Part shown: positions 10,897 through 20,907 of the stretch, one piece after another
How the letters are laid out: every line of letters begins with the position of its first letter
How positions within the stretch are numbered: the first letter of the stretch is position 1
Source of the DNA: Marvania coccoides
Lineage: Eukaryota > Chlorophyta > Trebouxiophyceae > Chlorellales > Chlorellaceae
Assembly (NCBI GenBank): GCA_963854735.1
Contig: OY978099.1
Location: forward strand, 2,046,001 to 2,110,000
DNA length: 64,000 nucleotides
Reading direction: 5' to 3'
Made by a program: the position numbers and the translations under genes
The notes under the pieces: model-generated
Database searches by the model: none
Told to the model about the DNA's origin: nothing
What the model saw: the letters and a program-made list of their open reading frames with translations, nothing else

Positions 10897-12240
10897 TTAC
10901 TTGTGGCGCGAACGTTCTTCGCAGGCGTCCACGAAATTCTTGTAAGAGGTGGGATCGATGTCGTCTTGGAGACTAGCGGCTGGGAGCCATTCGTCAAAGT
11001 CAGGGGGGTAGCCGTCCCAGCGAATGAGGTATTCGAGGGCGCGGCTACGGCCTTTGCCGCGGTAGCGTTTGTTAAGGAAGGCCTTGACCAGAAAGTGTTC
11101 TTCTTCATCGATGAGGTCGGGAGGTGGGAGGAAAACGTCACGGCCGGGGTACTTGTCGGGAGCGTGGAAGGGCTTGACGCGGGAGATGTTGATGACGTCG
11201 TGAAAGGAGAGGTTTCCATGTAGGTCCAGGCGGATGGCGTTGGGGCCAACTAGTTCGGTGATGTCAAAGGGGCCACAGTAGCGAGGGGAGAGCTTGCGCG
11301 AGAGAAGGCCTGGGAGTTTGAGGTGCTCTGTGGATAGGAGGACCTTGTCGCCTGTGGAGAAGGTGTGATCGGTGCGGCGTTTATCAGCGGAGCGTTTCTG
11401 GCGTTCTTGGGCTCGCATGAGGTGTTCCTTGGCGCTGCGGAGGGCTGAGCGCTGTTGCTCGAGGAAGGCGTCTGCAGCTGGGCTGGTGGAGGCTTTAGGC
11501 GGCGCTACAGCTTGCAAGGTCGCAGGGGTGTGTGGGTGAGAGCCGTAGTTGAGGAAGAAGGGGGTCTGTTGGGTGCTGGCTTGGACGGCGTTGTTTCTGG
11601 CGAACTCGGCAGGGGTGAGGAGTTGGTCCCAGTTGGACTGGTGCACGTCTGTGTAGCAGCGCAGCATGTCTTCAATAGTGCGGTTGGCGCGCTCGGTTTG
11701 GCCGTCGGTTTGCGGGTGGAAGGCGGTTGACATGGCAAGGTTTGTGCCGACAAGCTTGAGAAGTTCTTTCCAAAAGGTAGAGGTAAAGCGAGGGTCGCGG
11801 TCGGAGATGATGGATTGGGGCATGCCGTGGAGGCGGAAGATGTTTTCAAAGAAGAGGCGGGCCGTGAGCTTGGCGGTGACCTCCATGTCGGTGGGGACGA
11901 TGTGGCACATTTTTGAGAGTTTGTCCACGAAAACGATGATGGTATCATGGCCACGTGCTGTCTTAGGCAGGCCGGTGATGAAATCTAGAGTGACTTGTTG
12001 CCAGCAGTATTCAGGGATAGCCACGGGGCGGAGAAGGCCGAGTGGGGGCTTGTTGGAAGGCTTGACAAGCTGGCATTGAGGGCAAGTGTGCACGTAGTGC
12101 TCCACTTCCTCCCTCATCTTGGGCCAAAAGTAGGTTTGGGAGAGGGCCTGGTAGGTCTTGTCACGGCCGAGATGGCCGGCGTAAGCGGTGTTGTGGTATT
12201 CTCGGAGGAGGGGGGCGTGGAGAGTAGGGTCGGCAGGTAT
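10897..12240 (-). pseudogene. pol: Family A pol, integrase and chromodomain part (A-1)
   Basis: Open from the LINE insertion at 12,240 to a stop at 10,897. It shows the integrase HHCC zinc region (AGHLGRDKTYQA...CPQCQ), the core with its aspartates in VTLDFITGLPK and SIISDRDPRF and the glutamate in QTERANRTIEDM, a GPFDITE-type C-terminal region, and a chromodomain (LVKAFLNKRY...YLIRWDGYPPDFDEWLP). Chromodomains of this class steer integration to modified histones. The first residues of the continuous frame, right of 12,240, are LINE sequence. This is the best preserved family A integrase here but is cut from its RT. Confidence 0.85.
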
Positions 12241-12530
12241 ACATACATACATACATTGCAGGTTTAAAGTCCGCACAAAGAAGCAGCTAAGGCAACATAG
12301 CTTACTGGCACCGAAGTGCAAGCAGAAATAATAATAATAAATTGATGAATGAAAATGAGAATAAAGAAAGACCAAAGAAAAACCAACCGCTAAAAGAAAA
12401 AGAGAAAAGAATAACAAAGGAAAAGAAAAGAAAAGCTTATATCCAACCACGCAGCTTCTCGTACTCGCCAGCGTCATGGCTGGCTTTAATGAAAGAAGCA
12501 ACCTGCTTCGGAGCTTGCTGCAGAAACTGA
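12241..12530 (-). mobile_element. 5'-truncated LINE 3' end inserted in A-1 pol
   Basis: 290 bp matching the L1 3' end: tail of about four ACAT units, 3' untranslated region and the last coding bases. The uninterrupted pol at 31,390-31,405 (GGCAGGTATGTATAATTTG) shows the empty site. On the 5' side of the insert the decamer ATGTATAATT is present twice (12,531-12,550). Confidence 0.85.
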
Positions 12531-12665
12531 ATGTATAATTATGTATAATTTGTTGGAGTCCTTGGTGAGGTAGATGAGTTCGTTGGTGATCGTAAAATCA
12601 ATGGCCTGTAGTCTACAGCCATACAGGCGGGGCGCTGCAGAAATTATGTCTTGGGCAAGTTGGTC

Positions 12666-12959
12666 TGTAGCAGCACAAGCTGCACTCCTTTGTTTCTCCT
12701 TACTTTAATCCCATCGAATAGCCATCTGACTTAGCATTCCAAATATGCCTCCACCTCTCTTTGATTCCTATTGCATGGCTATTTATGCCACTTCCCTTTC
12801 AGACACAAGCCCACGTATGCATTCTCCCTTTCTTGGCACACGTCTCGCACGCGCCTCCCTTTTATAAGACTGCGCCTCCCCATTCTCGGGGCATTAGTTA
12901 TTATTGCCATAATTAGTCCTGTAAATACTCATACTAATAGAACTAGTCCCTCTATTACA
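12666..12959 (+). repeat. 5' LTR of gag-only copy 1
   Basis: 294 bp, TGTAGCAGC to CTCTATTACA. A TATA-like TTTTATAAGA lies near 12,860. Two bases after the LTR a TGG-starting stretch (TGGTTTCGACTC) is a plausible primer-binding site; I could not assign the tRNA. Confidence 0.92.
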
Positions 12960-13285
12960 CTTGGTTTCGACTCATTTGCAAAAAAATCATATCAAGGTCC
13001 TTGAACGAGCACGTATATCGGCGCTGTTCAAGTGCTCACCTCCCCATTCATATTTTCATACACTGGTAGAAGGTTTTGTGCCGTGCCAGAGACACACTTC
13101 AACCTCTAGACCACTATATCTAGAATATTCTAGAACACCCAATCGAAAAGAAAAAACGCGTACGCACAATTTCTATCAGTCCTAAACACACTAGGCTTAA
13201 CTTCAACACGAGGCTAAACTCAACTTCAAGCCCTACCCACAACACCCATCCACCCACCCACCTTTCATCAAGACCCCCCCCTGCA

Positions 13286-14284
13286 ATGGAGCCCCCTCAA
13301 CCAGCGCCTGCATTGGAGCAGCCCAGCGTTGCAGAGGTATTGGCCCACTTACGCCAACTCACCATCCAACAGGAGGATTTGGCGAACCAACTACGCATCC
13401 TCCACGGCGAGAACGCCATTCTCCGTCAAACCGTCAGCGAGCGCCCACCCCCTTCCCAAGCCACTGCCTTCATCCAACAAGAAGCCAAGGTGTCCAAGTT
13501 CTCTGGAGAAGCCACCACTATCACGGCTGAGGACTTTCTCAAGGAGCTGCGCGCAGTTGCGTTCCACGCTCGCCAACTGGGTCCCCAGGAGAAGATCGCC
13601 TTTGCAGTGCGCAACACTGTCGGCCCTGCACGCGAGTGGGTCGTTAACGTGTCTAGTAAATCCTCCCCCAACGACCCCTTCCACACCTTTGAAGACTTTG
13701 CTGCCGCCCTCACCAAGCAATTTGCGAGCGTCAACTCCAAAGACATCGCCGCCAACGCCTTGCGCGCCATCAACCAAGACACCAAGGAGTCTACCACCGC
13801 CTTCTACACAAGGTTCATCCACGGGGTGCAGCGCTACGAGACAGCTGGGGGACAGCTCTCCGACGACACCAAACTCGAGAAATTCAAGTTCCAGCTTTTG
13901 CGCCCCCACCACATGGCTTTAGACAACCACATCGCTGGCAAGCGCGCAGACGACCCTACGTACGACATCACGCTCGACGGCGCACTCCGCTTTCTCGCGC
14001 AGCTGGAGGGTAACCCCCTTCAGTTTGAAGAACACGGCGCCTCCTACACCCCCATGGAGATCAATGCTTTCCTTTCCAACCCCTACCTCAACAACAAGCG
14101 TGGCGATAGGCGCCTGCCACAACATGCGCGCGTGTACCACTACAACGCGCAACAGCGGTCCTTCAACGAAGACCGCACCAATGACAACCCTGACGACAAG
14201 CCCCCAACCAAGACCACCAAGACTTGCTTCAAGTGCGGAGCCCCCAACTGGGCCGACGGCCACCAATGCGCAACCAAGTGGTGA
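13286..14284 (+). CDS. gag: Gag of gag-only element copy 1
   Basis: 332 aa and undisturbed. The start MEPPQPAPALEQPS follows a leader of about 325 nt after the LTR. Order: proline-rich N-terminus, coiled-coil-like segment (residues 20-55), capsid-like region (about 75-230), then a basic stretch and a terminal knuckle CFKCGAPNWADGHQC. The cysteine-histidine spacing is C-x2-C-x8-H-x-C, not the usual C-x2-C-x4-H-x4-C. The frame is kept in all three copies, which is unexpected for a dead passenger and fits a working particle protein. Confidence 0.9.
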   Translation: MEPPQPAPALEQPSVAEVLAHLRQLTIQQEDLANQLRILHGENAILRQTVSERPPPSQATAFIQQEAKVSKFSGEATTITAEDFLKELRAVAFHARQLGPQEKIAFAVRNTVGPAREWVVNVSSKSSPNDPFHTFEDFAAALTKQFASVNSKDIAANALRAINQDTKESTTAFYTRFIHGVQRYETAGGQLSDDTKLEKFKFQLLRPHHMALDNHIAGKRADDPTYDITLDGALRFLAQLEGNPLQFEEHGASYTPMEINAFLSNPYLNNKRGDRRLPQHARVYHYNAQQRSFNEDRTNDNPDDKPPTKTTKTCFKCGAPNWADGHQCATKW

Positions 14285-15683
14285 ATTAGCAACTTGCGTC
14301 GCACGGCTTCTTGCAGCAACGACTTTGCTATCGTGTCTACCATTTCACTTTGCTTACTATCTAAGCAGCTGACCATATCTACCCTACTTGTTTAGACTTC
14401 TTCACTAGCGGCTCCACCACCCCGCCCCTCCAATGGCATCCATTCAAGTTCAAGTTTCAACTTAAAGTTCCAAGTTCCAAGTTTCATCTTCTTCAAGTTT
14501 CACGACTTGTGCCCATGGAGTCACCACCAAGGGCACATGAAAGACCAACCTACAAACATCCTTGCGCATTTGCCACACATGGCCGCTCTTAGGGCCAAGT
14601 CGACGAGCGTATTTACCAGCAGACAAGCCCTGCATGGCATCCTCCATCAGCGAGACCATCTCTACCAACGAGAATGCGCAACAATCGCGCTAGTAGCCCG
14701 CGCCGCAGCTTGATCCCCTGCCGCCAAGGCCAAGAAAACCACACCTCTCCACATCCGCCCTACCTAGACTCCACCCCTTTATTACAGACCACCCTTCAGC
14801 ATGCCCAGAAATCACGGAGCCATCGAAGACGCGAGCCTCACTCTTCAGCATGCCCATAGGTGGCCACTTAATGGAGCCATCGAAGCTTAACGCCGCCCTT
14901 CAGCATGCCCGGATATCACGGTGCCATTGAAGCCGTCCATTAAGACCAAGCTCACGTTTATCTTCCTTCTCACCGCAATCAAATTTCATCGACATTTTTC
15001 TGAGACCAAACTCATGACCACACCGTTGCCAACATGGACCTTTCCTACATACGTGTCACCCTTGGGCCCCAGTGATACCCACCTTGCATTCTCCTCCACC
15101 GCCTCCGATTTTAAAGGGAGAACGGGCATCGCCAAGACCAAGAACTGATTTGCACCATGCAAGCCCTGCTCCCAATTGACATCATCAAGATCTATAGCTT
15201 ATTGTGCCTGCTTGAAAGAGTAAAAGGGCGTTGCCACGGCATTTTAGCCAGCTGACACCCCTTCACCTCTGTCGTAGCACCACGCCACTTGCCGCTACCA
15301 TTCCACCTCCGCGCCTCCCAAGTTACAAGATTCATCAACGATTCCATCATGGGTCCTACCCAATGCCTTCAATGCTTACCACGCGAATTACTAGACCAAG
15401 ACGTTCTAGGTCCTCCCTGTCGTCCTCTGCCAAGTCTACACAATAACATCTTAAGACCAAGACCAAAACACAATATCAAGACCCCGCCAAGCACTTCTAT
15501 GTGACATTAATATGTATCACATCACTCTAGGAAAATTCGCTTTGACTTTTGCATTATTCAACTTATTCCCATCCATCTACGCTCCCTAGCGAACAACCAC
15601 TCGCATTTTCAATTGAAATGTTTCATTACGTTTCTATGCTCGTGCCTTCAAAGAGGACGTAGCTCTTTAGGAGGGAGGAAAGT
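14285..15683 (+). other. Pol-replacing non-coding segment of the gag-only element
   Basis: 1.4 kb between gag and the 3' LTR with no convincing ORF (longest frames 60-75 codons, and no pol similarity). It starts with a run of AAGTT/CAAGTTTC-type words (14,440-14,505), has three spaced copies of TTCAGCATGCCC (14,797-14,911), and repeats AAGACCAAG-type words between 14,938 and 15,465. The last bases before the polypurine tract resemble the end of family A pol elements. Confidence 0.75.
15669..15682 (+). promoter_or_regulatory. Polypurine tract of gag-only copy 1
   Basis: AGGAGGGAGGAAAG ends two bases before the 3' LTR. It is the expected primer for plus-strand DNA synthesis and is conserved beside every family A 3' LTR in the window. 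Confidence 0.85.
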
Positions 15684-15977
15684 TGTAGCAGCACAAGCTG
15701 CACTCCTTTGTTTCTCCTTACTTTAATCCCATCGAATAGCCATCTGACTTAGCATTCCAAATATGCCTCCACCTCTCTTTGATTCCTATTGCATGGCTAT
15801 TTATGCCACTTCCCTTTCAGACACAAGCCCACGTATGCATTCTCCCTTTCTTGGCACACGTCTCGCACGCGCCTCCCTTTTATAAGACTGCGCCTCCCCA
15901 TTCTCGGGGCATTAGTTATTATTGCCATAATTAGTCCTGTAAATACTCATACTAATAGAACTAGTCCCTCTATTACA
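15684..15977 (+). repeat. 3' LTR of gag-only copy 1
   Basis: 294 bp, no difference from the 5' LTR noticed, followed by the target duplication TGGTC. This implies a very recent insertion. Confidence 0.92.
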
Positions 15978-18202
15978 TGGTCGGTGGTGTACGCGTCTTT
16001 GAGCTTGGTATAGAAGCTAGGGTCTGGAGTGAGAGTGCTAGCAGTGGTAGCAGCAGCCGGGGTAGAAGGGGTAGAATTTGTATGTGTGGCAGCAGTCTTG
16101 GGCGGGGAAACACGCAGTTTTGCAGCGGCGCGTGTGGAGATGCCGTTGAGGTGGAGGTGGTCTAGGATGAGCGTGAATGGGTCAGGGTGGTCGTTTTGAT
16201 TGAAGGCATGGAGGGCCTCAGGAAAGGGGATGTCAAGGATGCGAATGGCGTTGATGAGGGTGGCCGGACGCGTCTCAGGGGGCGGGTTGAGGCGGCTAAG
16301 GGCGTCTGCGGCGGCGTTGTCGGTGCCCTTGATGTAGTTGATGTGCATGTCGTACTCTTGAAGGAGCTCCATCCAGCGGGCTTGTCGTTGGTTAAGCTTG
16401 GGCTGCGTCTGGAGGTAAGCTAAGGAGCGGTGGTCGGTGTGAACTGTGGTGGTGTTGCCAAGGAGGTAGTGCCTCCAGGTGGAGACAGCGTGGACAATTG
16501 CGAGCATCTCTTTCTCGTGGGTGGCGTAGTTGCGCTCAGCGGGTGTTAGCGTGCGGGAGAGGTAACAGATGGGCTGGGGCCCGTCGTCGAACTCTTGTTG
16601 CAGTACAGCGCCGATGGCGTAGTCGGAGGCGTCCGTGGTTAAGATGAAGTCTTTGGTGAAGTCAGGTAGGTGTAGAACTGGGTCCGTGGCGAAGGCTTGT
16701 TTGAGGGTGGTGAATGCGTCTTGTTGCGCTTGGTCCCAGATGTAGGGGTTCTCGCCTTTGAGGAGGTCTTGGAGGGGCTGGGCAATCTTGGAGAAGCTGG
16801 GTACAAAGCGGCGGTAGAAGTTGCAGAAACCCAAAAAAGACTGGAGGTCTTGGCGGTTAGCAGGCGTGGCCCAGTTGGCAATGGCGTCGGTCTTGGCAGG
16901 CTCTGTGGAAACGCCGTTGCCAGAGATCACGTGACCAAGGAAGGGGAGCTGCGTCATACAGAGGTCACACTTGGGGCCTTGGGCGTAGAGGCTGTGGCGG
17001 CGAAGGGTTTCGAATACGATGCGGAGGTGTTTTTCGTGGTCGGCGGGGTTTTTGGAGAATACGAGGAGGTCGTCCAGGTAGATAACGATGAAGTCGTCGA
17101 GATGCTCGCGGAAGATGTCGTTCATGAGGGTCTGGAAAGTGGCTGGAGCGTTGGTCAGGCCAAAGGGCATGACTATGAACTCGAAGGAGCCGTAGCGGGT
17201 GCGGATGGCGGTCTTGGGGATGTCGTCCTTTGCCATTGGAATTTGCCAGTAGCCTGCGGCCAGGTCGATGGATGAGAAGCAGGTAGAACCGCCGAGCATA
17301 TCGAAAATTTCGTCGATGCGGGGAAGGGGGTACTTGTTCTTGATGGAGTTCTTGTTGAGGGCGCGATAGTCTAAGCACATGCGCAGGCCGCCGGTCTTCT
17401 TTTTGGTGAAGAGTACGCAGGCGCCGTAGGGGGATGCACTGGGGCGGATGAAGTCCTTGTCGATGAGTGTCTTGAGTTGTCGCCGGAGTTCTTCTAACTC
17501 AGCAGGGGCCATGCGGCGGAGGCCGGAGAAAGGCGGTGTAGCCGTGGGGTCGATGAGCGGGATGGTGTGCTCGTAGGTCATGTGCGGTTGGTTGCCGCGG
17601 CGCTCAGGCGGTAGGCCTGGGGGAAGGCCGTCGATGAGGATGTCGAGGTAGTCGGCTTGGATGCGTTGTCGTAGTGTGTCGAGCTCTGGCTGTAACGGGT
17701 GTGGCTTGGGGGTGTCAGCTGGTTTGTCTGCCGTGGCAACGCCCTTCACCTCTTCGGAAATAGTGGCAGCGTGGCTGGAGTATTGGATGTGAGGGATGTC
17801 GGTGATTTGGGCGAGAAAGAGTTTATCGCGCGGCACGGTATCATATGCCTTTTTGAAATCTACGAAAGCAACGTAAAGTGGTGTATCATCAGCCTGGTGG
17901 CGTTCAATCAATGCACGCAGGGTAAAAATGCTATCCTCAGTGTGGTCACGCCGAAATCCAGTTCGAGTGTCAGTACGCAAATTATTGTCCTCTCCCCAAG
18001 CGCCGAGGCGCCTTGTCAAACAAGTCATGTAAAGTTTATCTAAGATGCTACAAACGGTGATGCTACGGTGGTCGTTGAGCGCAGTGGTGGCCGCCCACGG
18101 CTTGGGAACCATGGTAATCACACCCAGCGCCATGTCAAGGCATGGTCTTGGTTCGCACCACCGCGTTAAACGGCAATGACCTCCTCCATGCCCAGGACCC
18201 AT
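15947..18202 (-). pseudogene. In-frame fusion of LINE RT start and family A RT-RNase H
   Basis: One 751-aa frame. Residues 1 to about 127 are LINE RT up to motif A (VAFVDFKKAYDTVPRDKL). From about 128 it is Ty3/gypsy pol: linker, [13 protein letters not shown] with [12 protein letters not shown] and VIYLDDLLVFSK (YLDD at about 375-378), the tether GHVISGNGVS, and RNase H with LTTDASDYAIGAVLQ and HTDHRSLAYL. The last residues run into the gag-only LTR at 15,977. Protease and gag are absent. It arose at the deletion or rearrangement junction at 17,820; I infer no function. Confidence 0.85.
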
Positions 18203-19100
18203 CTCCCCATATCGTTGAGCGGCCGCGCAGCGTCTTCATTGCGCCGCTGCGCCGACGCTCCGGTGTGCGCGTTAAAGTCACCAGCGACAATTACGTTGCC
18301 CATTCCGCTCGCTTGGGCAACCTGTTGTTCCAAGCAAAAGCATGCGTCAGTCATGTCAGGGTCATTTGGTTTAAAATAGCAGGCGGCAATAAACAAATCC
18401 TGGGGCAGTCCGGCCTCTTTATTGAATCGGAGCCAAGAAAATTGGCCACCGTGGTAGTGTTCCTCTGGTCAAGGGGTGGCAAATGAGTCCAGGTCCAGAG
18501 AAACGTAGACCGCCACTCCCCCGCGGGCGCCTCCCGCCACCGTTGTTGACGCTGTTGGGCGTGGGAAATTGGAGGCGCGGTAGTTTGGCACCGTTGGGGG
18601 AGTTTCTTCGTCGCTCAGCCATGTTTCTGTAAGGATGACAAGGCGCTCCCCTCGAAAAAGTGAGAAAACAGCGGACGGCTCGCTTTGGAGGAGGCCTTTT
18701 ACGTTGAGCAGGAGAAGCCAGGGGCTGCGGCGGACCACGGTGGCGGTTTCCCCTTGACTCCCGCCCCCCTATTGAGAGTTTACGGGTGTGGAGACACCCG
18801 GCGTGCGGTCTGGGGCCGCGCGATTTGGGCCGGCCTGGTTGTCATTTCCCCGCCGCGCGTGGTGCTGTGGGACGGCGCGCACCGCGGTGGAGGGGACAGG
18901 CTGGCGTGGTGGGACAGCCGCTTGCCCAGCACGAGTAGGACGCGTGTGGGGGCGGCATTGGGGGCGGGAGCGGGGAAGCTGACCGTGCCGTCTGGGTGCC
19001 CTCGGGGAAAAGCAGACATGCTGCTGGGGGGTGGGGCACGCCATAGGGATGATGATACACGGCGGGTTAAAATCGGGGGTGGGCGCCGGGTGAGGGCGCC
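17821..19100 (-). mobile_element. LINE copy L2: endonuclease plus RT start, internally deleted
   Basis: Minus-strand LINE with a proline-rich upstream region (about 18,769-19,060), endonuclease (18,738-18,170) and RT start (18,170-17,821). Between endonuclease and RT the sequence jumps from GMEEVIAV to NAVVRTKTMP, losing the connecting region present in L1. The 5' end is not sharply defined. Confidence 0.75.
18170..18738 (-). pseudogene. LINE AP-like endonuclease domain
   Basis: Endonuclease/exonuclease/phosphatase fold: LLLNVKGL start, the catalytic glutamate in LVILTETWLSD, GGVAVYVS, then IVAGDFNAHTG with its aspartate-asparagine pair. A TGA near 18,478 interrupts the frame where L4 has TGG (SWPEEHYHG). 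The same frame is closed upstream by a TAG about 12 codons before the domain. This domain nicks target DNA to prime reverse transcription. The C-terminal SDH-type motif is lost with the deletion. Confidence 0.8.
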
Positions 19101-19241
19101 TCCAGCCGTCGCGGTCTGAGCGGTGTGGCACAGCGGGGCTTCTGCGTTGAGCGATGCAGCGCCGCTTAATCAGCTCTGTGTATATAAAACATCTGTATTG
19201 GGGGCGCCATGGCCACTCCTCACGAGAGATGAGGAGCGTGA

Positions 19242-19517
19242 ATGGTTTGGAGCATGTCAAAAGGAGCGATCTTACAAACTTTGGCACGAAAATCGGCGGA
19301 GGGAGGCTTTATTCAGAAATCCATGGTGCCAAATGATGTGTATGTGGACTCAACGGAGCCGGACAACTACAAAAAAATGGGACGCAGATTTCGAGATGGC
19401 CGATTGAAGTGCGAAAGAGCCACTGCTAAATGCATACAAGGCATAAAAGTGAGCATCAATATATGGGAGAACGGATATGTGCCAAGCCTGCATTTAACGC
19501 ACGTAAGGTGCAGCTAG
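19242..19517 (+). CDS. Small ORF, unidentified, kept in both duplicates
   Basis: 91 codons (MVWSMSKGAILQTLARK... ends THVRCS). The inverted copy at 39,713-39,988 keeps the frame with one change (THV to TRV). No family recognised. It lies between the LINE and the 3' end of the GT47 gene, convergent with it. It may be a remnant exon or chance; the duplicates are too similar for their agreement to prove selection. Confidence 0.25.
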   Translation: MVWSMSKGAILQTLARKSAEGGFIQKSMVPNDVYVDSTEPDNYKKMGRRFRDGRLKCERATAKCIQGIKVSINIWENGYVPSLHLTHVRCS

Positions 19518-19751
19518 AATTTGCCCAAGTCTGATCCAGCAGATTGAAAAGTGCGGCGTGCATTGACAGCACCTGCTGCGACACGGCCGCTGCCTCATCA
19601 TGGCTATATATTGTTCTGAAGAATGTTTTGAGCCATGATAATTGAATTTACATGCATAATTCGCAACAGGAGGAGCCGTTTTTTGCGCGCCTCGCTGGGA
19701 TGGGCCAAAATTGGCCTAGCTGGCAGTTATAATAGTATACTGTTAACATAT

Positions 19752-20907
19752 TTAATGTATCTGCAGATATTCAAAAATATATTCGCATGTATACTTATAT
19801 GTCATCATAGGCCTGATTTCTTTTAATTTCTTTTGCATTTTGGGAACATTCGAATTGTCTAGACGGTTTTTTAAACTTGGTAAATCTTTACGCGACAGTA
19901 CTATTGAGAATGAGTCCCAATTGACATAGTCAGCAAAAGGAAGAAGTAAATCTCCCTCCCATATATAAATTGGTATGCATTCCAGCTGGATAGATTGATA
20001 TAATCGAAATGATGTTGCTCCATACCTGAAAAAACAGTGAACTATTGTCAGATAATATCCAGGACACTGCAGCATTTTAGAGTGCAGATCCTTACCCGCG
20101 TGGACATAAGCAGAAAGTGCTTTGATGCATCAACATTACCATGTCCATGCTGAAGTCAATGGTGCGGTTAATAAGGGCTGGGGCATTTGGAGTTTTGTTC
20201 TTGCTTGAGAAAATAGTGTAATTTCCTCCCCACAGATCATAGAGCTCTGACCTAATGGGGCTTGTTTTGAAATTGCCTACAAAAGACGCGTTGACGATTT
20301 TTTGAACACCGGACATCGGGGATAATTCGTTAAGGAGTAATGGAATTGGAACATTTGTAACTCTGTTTCCAGGTGTGAACCCTCCAGAGGCAAATATGGT
20401 CAAATCAAGCCCATCTGGCACTGTGAAATGTTTTCTGAAAGGAGTTAAACCACGATCCATAATGAGAACTGTAAAATAATGGCTATCAAAGTCCAAGCCG
20501 CTCAAAAAGAGTCGCAACTTATCTTTTTCTTCATTTGTACAATGCCGATAACATAAATTCCAGCTGATTGGAAGGAAGAATCGTTTATGTATAGGGCAGC
20601 CACCTGTTGTATTCATCCAGACATTATAAAAATACTCTTCGATCCAAGGACCGCTATATCCAGCATATTCCCAGTGCCACGTCTTATTTCGCCATGTTTC
20701 AGTTTCTTGTACAATACGCGTTTGGTGTTCGCCGCCATAAGCACATGCATGTTTATTTTCGATTTGATTAATAGCATATTGAAGCCATCTATGTCCACTT
20801 TTAAATGCAAAGCAAAGATATATAAGAAGCAAACAAAATAATAAAGTTAATGTTTTACATCTCCGAACGTCCAAAGTGGGCCATTGTCTTCGTTTTACGG
20901 CCACCAT
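19752..20907 (-). CDS. Exostosin-family (GT47) glycosyltransferase, two exons
   Basis: Exon 1 is 20,096-20,907 and exon 2 is 19,752-20,025, joined across a 70-nt GT-AG intron (20,026-20,095, phase 2, ending TTTTTTCAG). The product is 361 aa: short cytoplasmic tail, signal anchor (TLTLLFCLLLIYLCF), then a luminal domain with N-glycosylation sites. The splice joins FCLCPRG to YGATSFRLYQSIQLECIPIYI, which is the exostosin signature around the nucleotide-sugar site. Such enzymes add sugars to polysaccharides in the Golgi; donor and acceptor cannot be read from sequence. The only intact copy in the window. Confidence 0.85.

Larger units (their letters stand above)
12666..15977 (+). mobile_element. 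Intact gag-only LTR retrotransposon (TR-GAG type), copy 1
   Basis: 3,312 bp with 294-bp LTRs that look identical by eye, gag as the only long ORF, a polypurine tract (15,669-15,682) and a perfect 5-bp target duplication TGGTC (12,661-12,665 and 15,978-15,982). The uninterrupted site is preserved at 31,510-31,525 in A-2. The LTRs match those of pol-bearing family A elements, so reverse transcriptase and integrase are presumably supplied by family A. Gag-only LTR elements are known in plants as TR-GAG; I know of no description of this family. Confidence 0.93.
10744..17820 (-). mobile_element. Family A Ty3/gypsy chromovirus-type element, copy A-1, 5'-truncated and interrupted
   Basis: Pol reads minus from 17,820 to about 10,897, then a short 3' region, the polypurine tract (10,835-10,853) and a truncated 3' LTR (10,744-10,834). 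It is broken by the gag-only element at 12,666-15,977 and by a LINE 3' end at 12,241-12,530. Removing both restores the order seen in A-2. Its 5' part (LTR, gag, protease) is replaced by LINE RT sequence at 17,821, the same junction as in A-2. Confidence 0.85.

Noticed and set aside
13329..13922. 197-aa proline/serine-rich frame and opposite-strand 173-aa frame over gag
   Set aside because: Recur in every gag copy only because gag does; shadow frames of a GC-rich gene.
18769..19287. 172-aa proline-rich minus frame as a host gene
   Set aside because: It lies directly upstream of and in frame with the LINE endonuclease and is copied with it; more likely the LINE 5' region, with frame uncertain.
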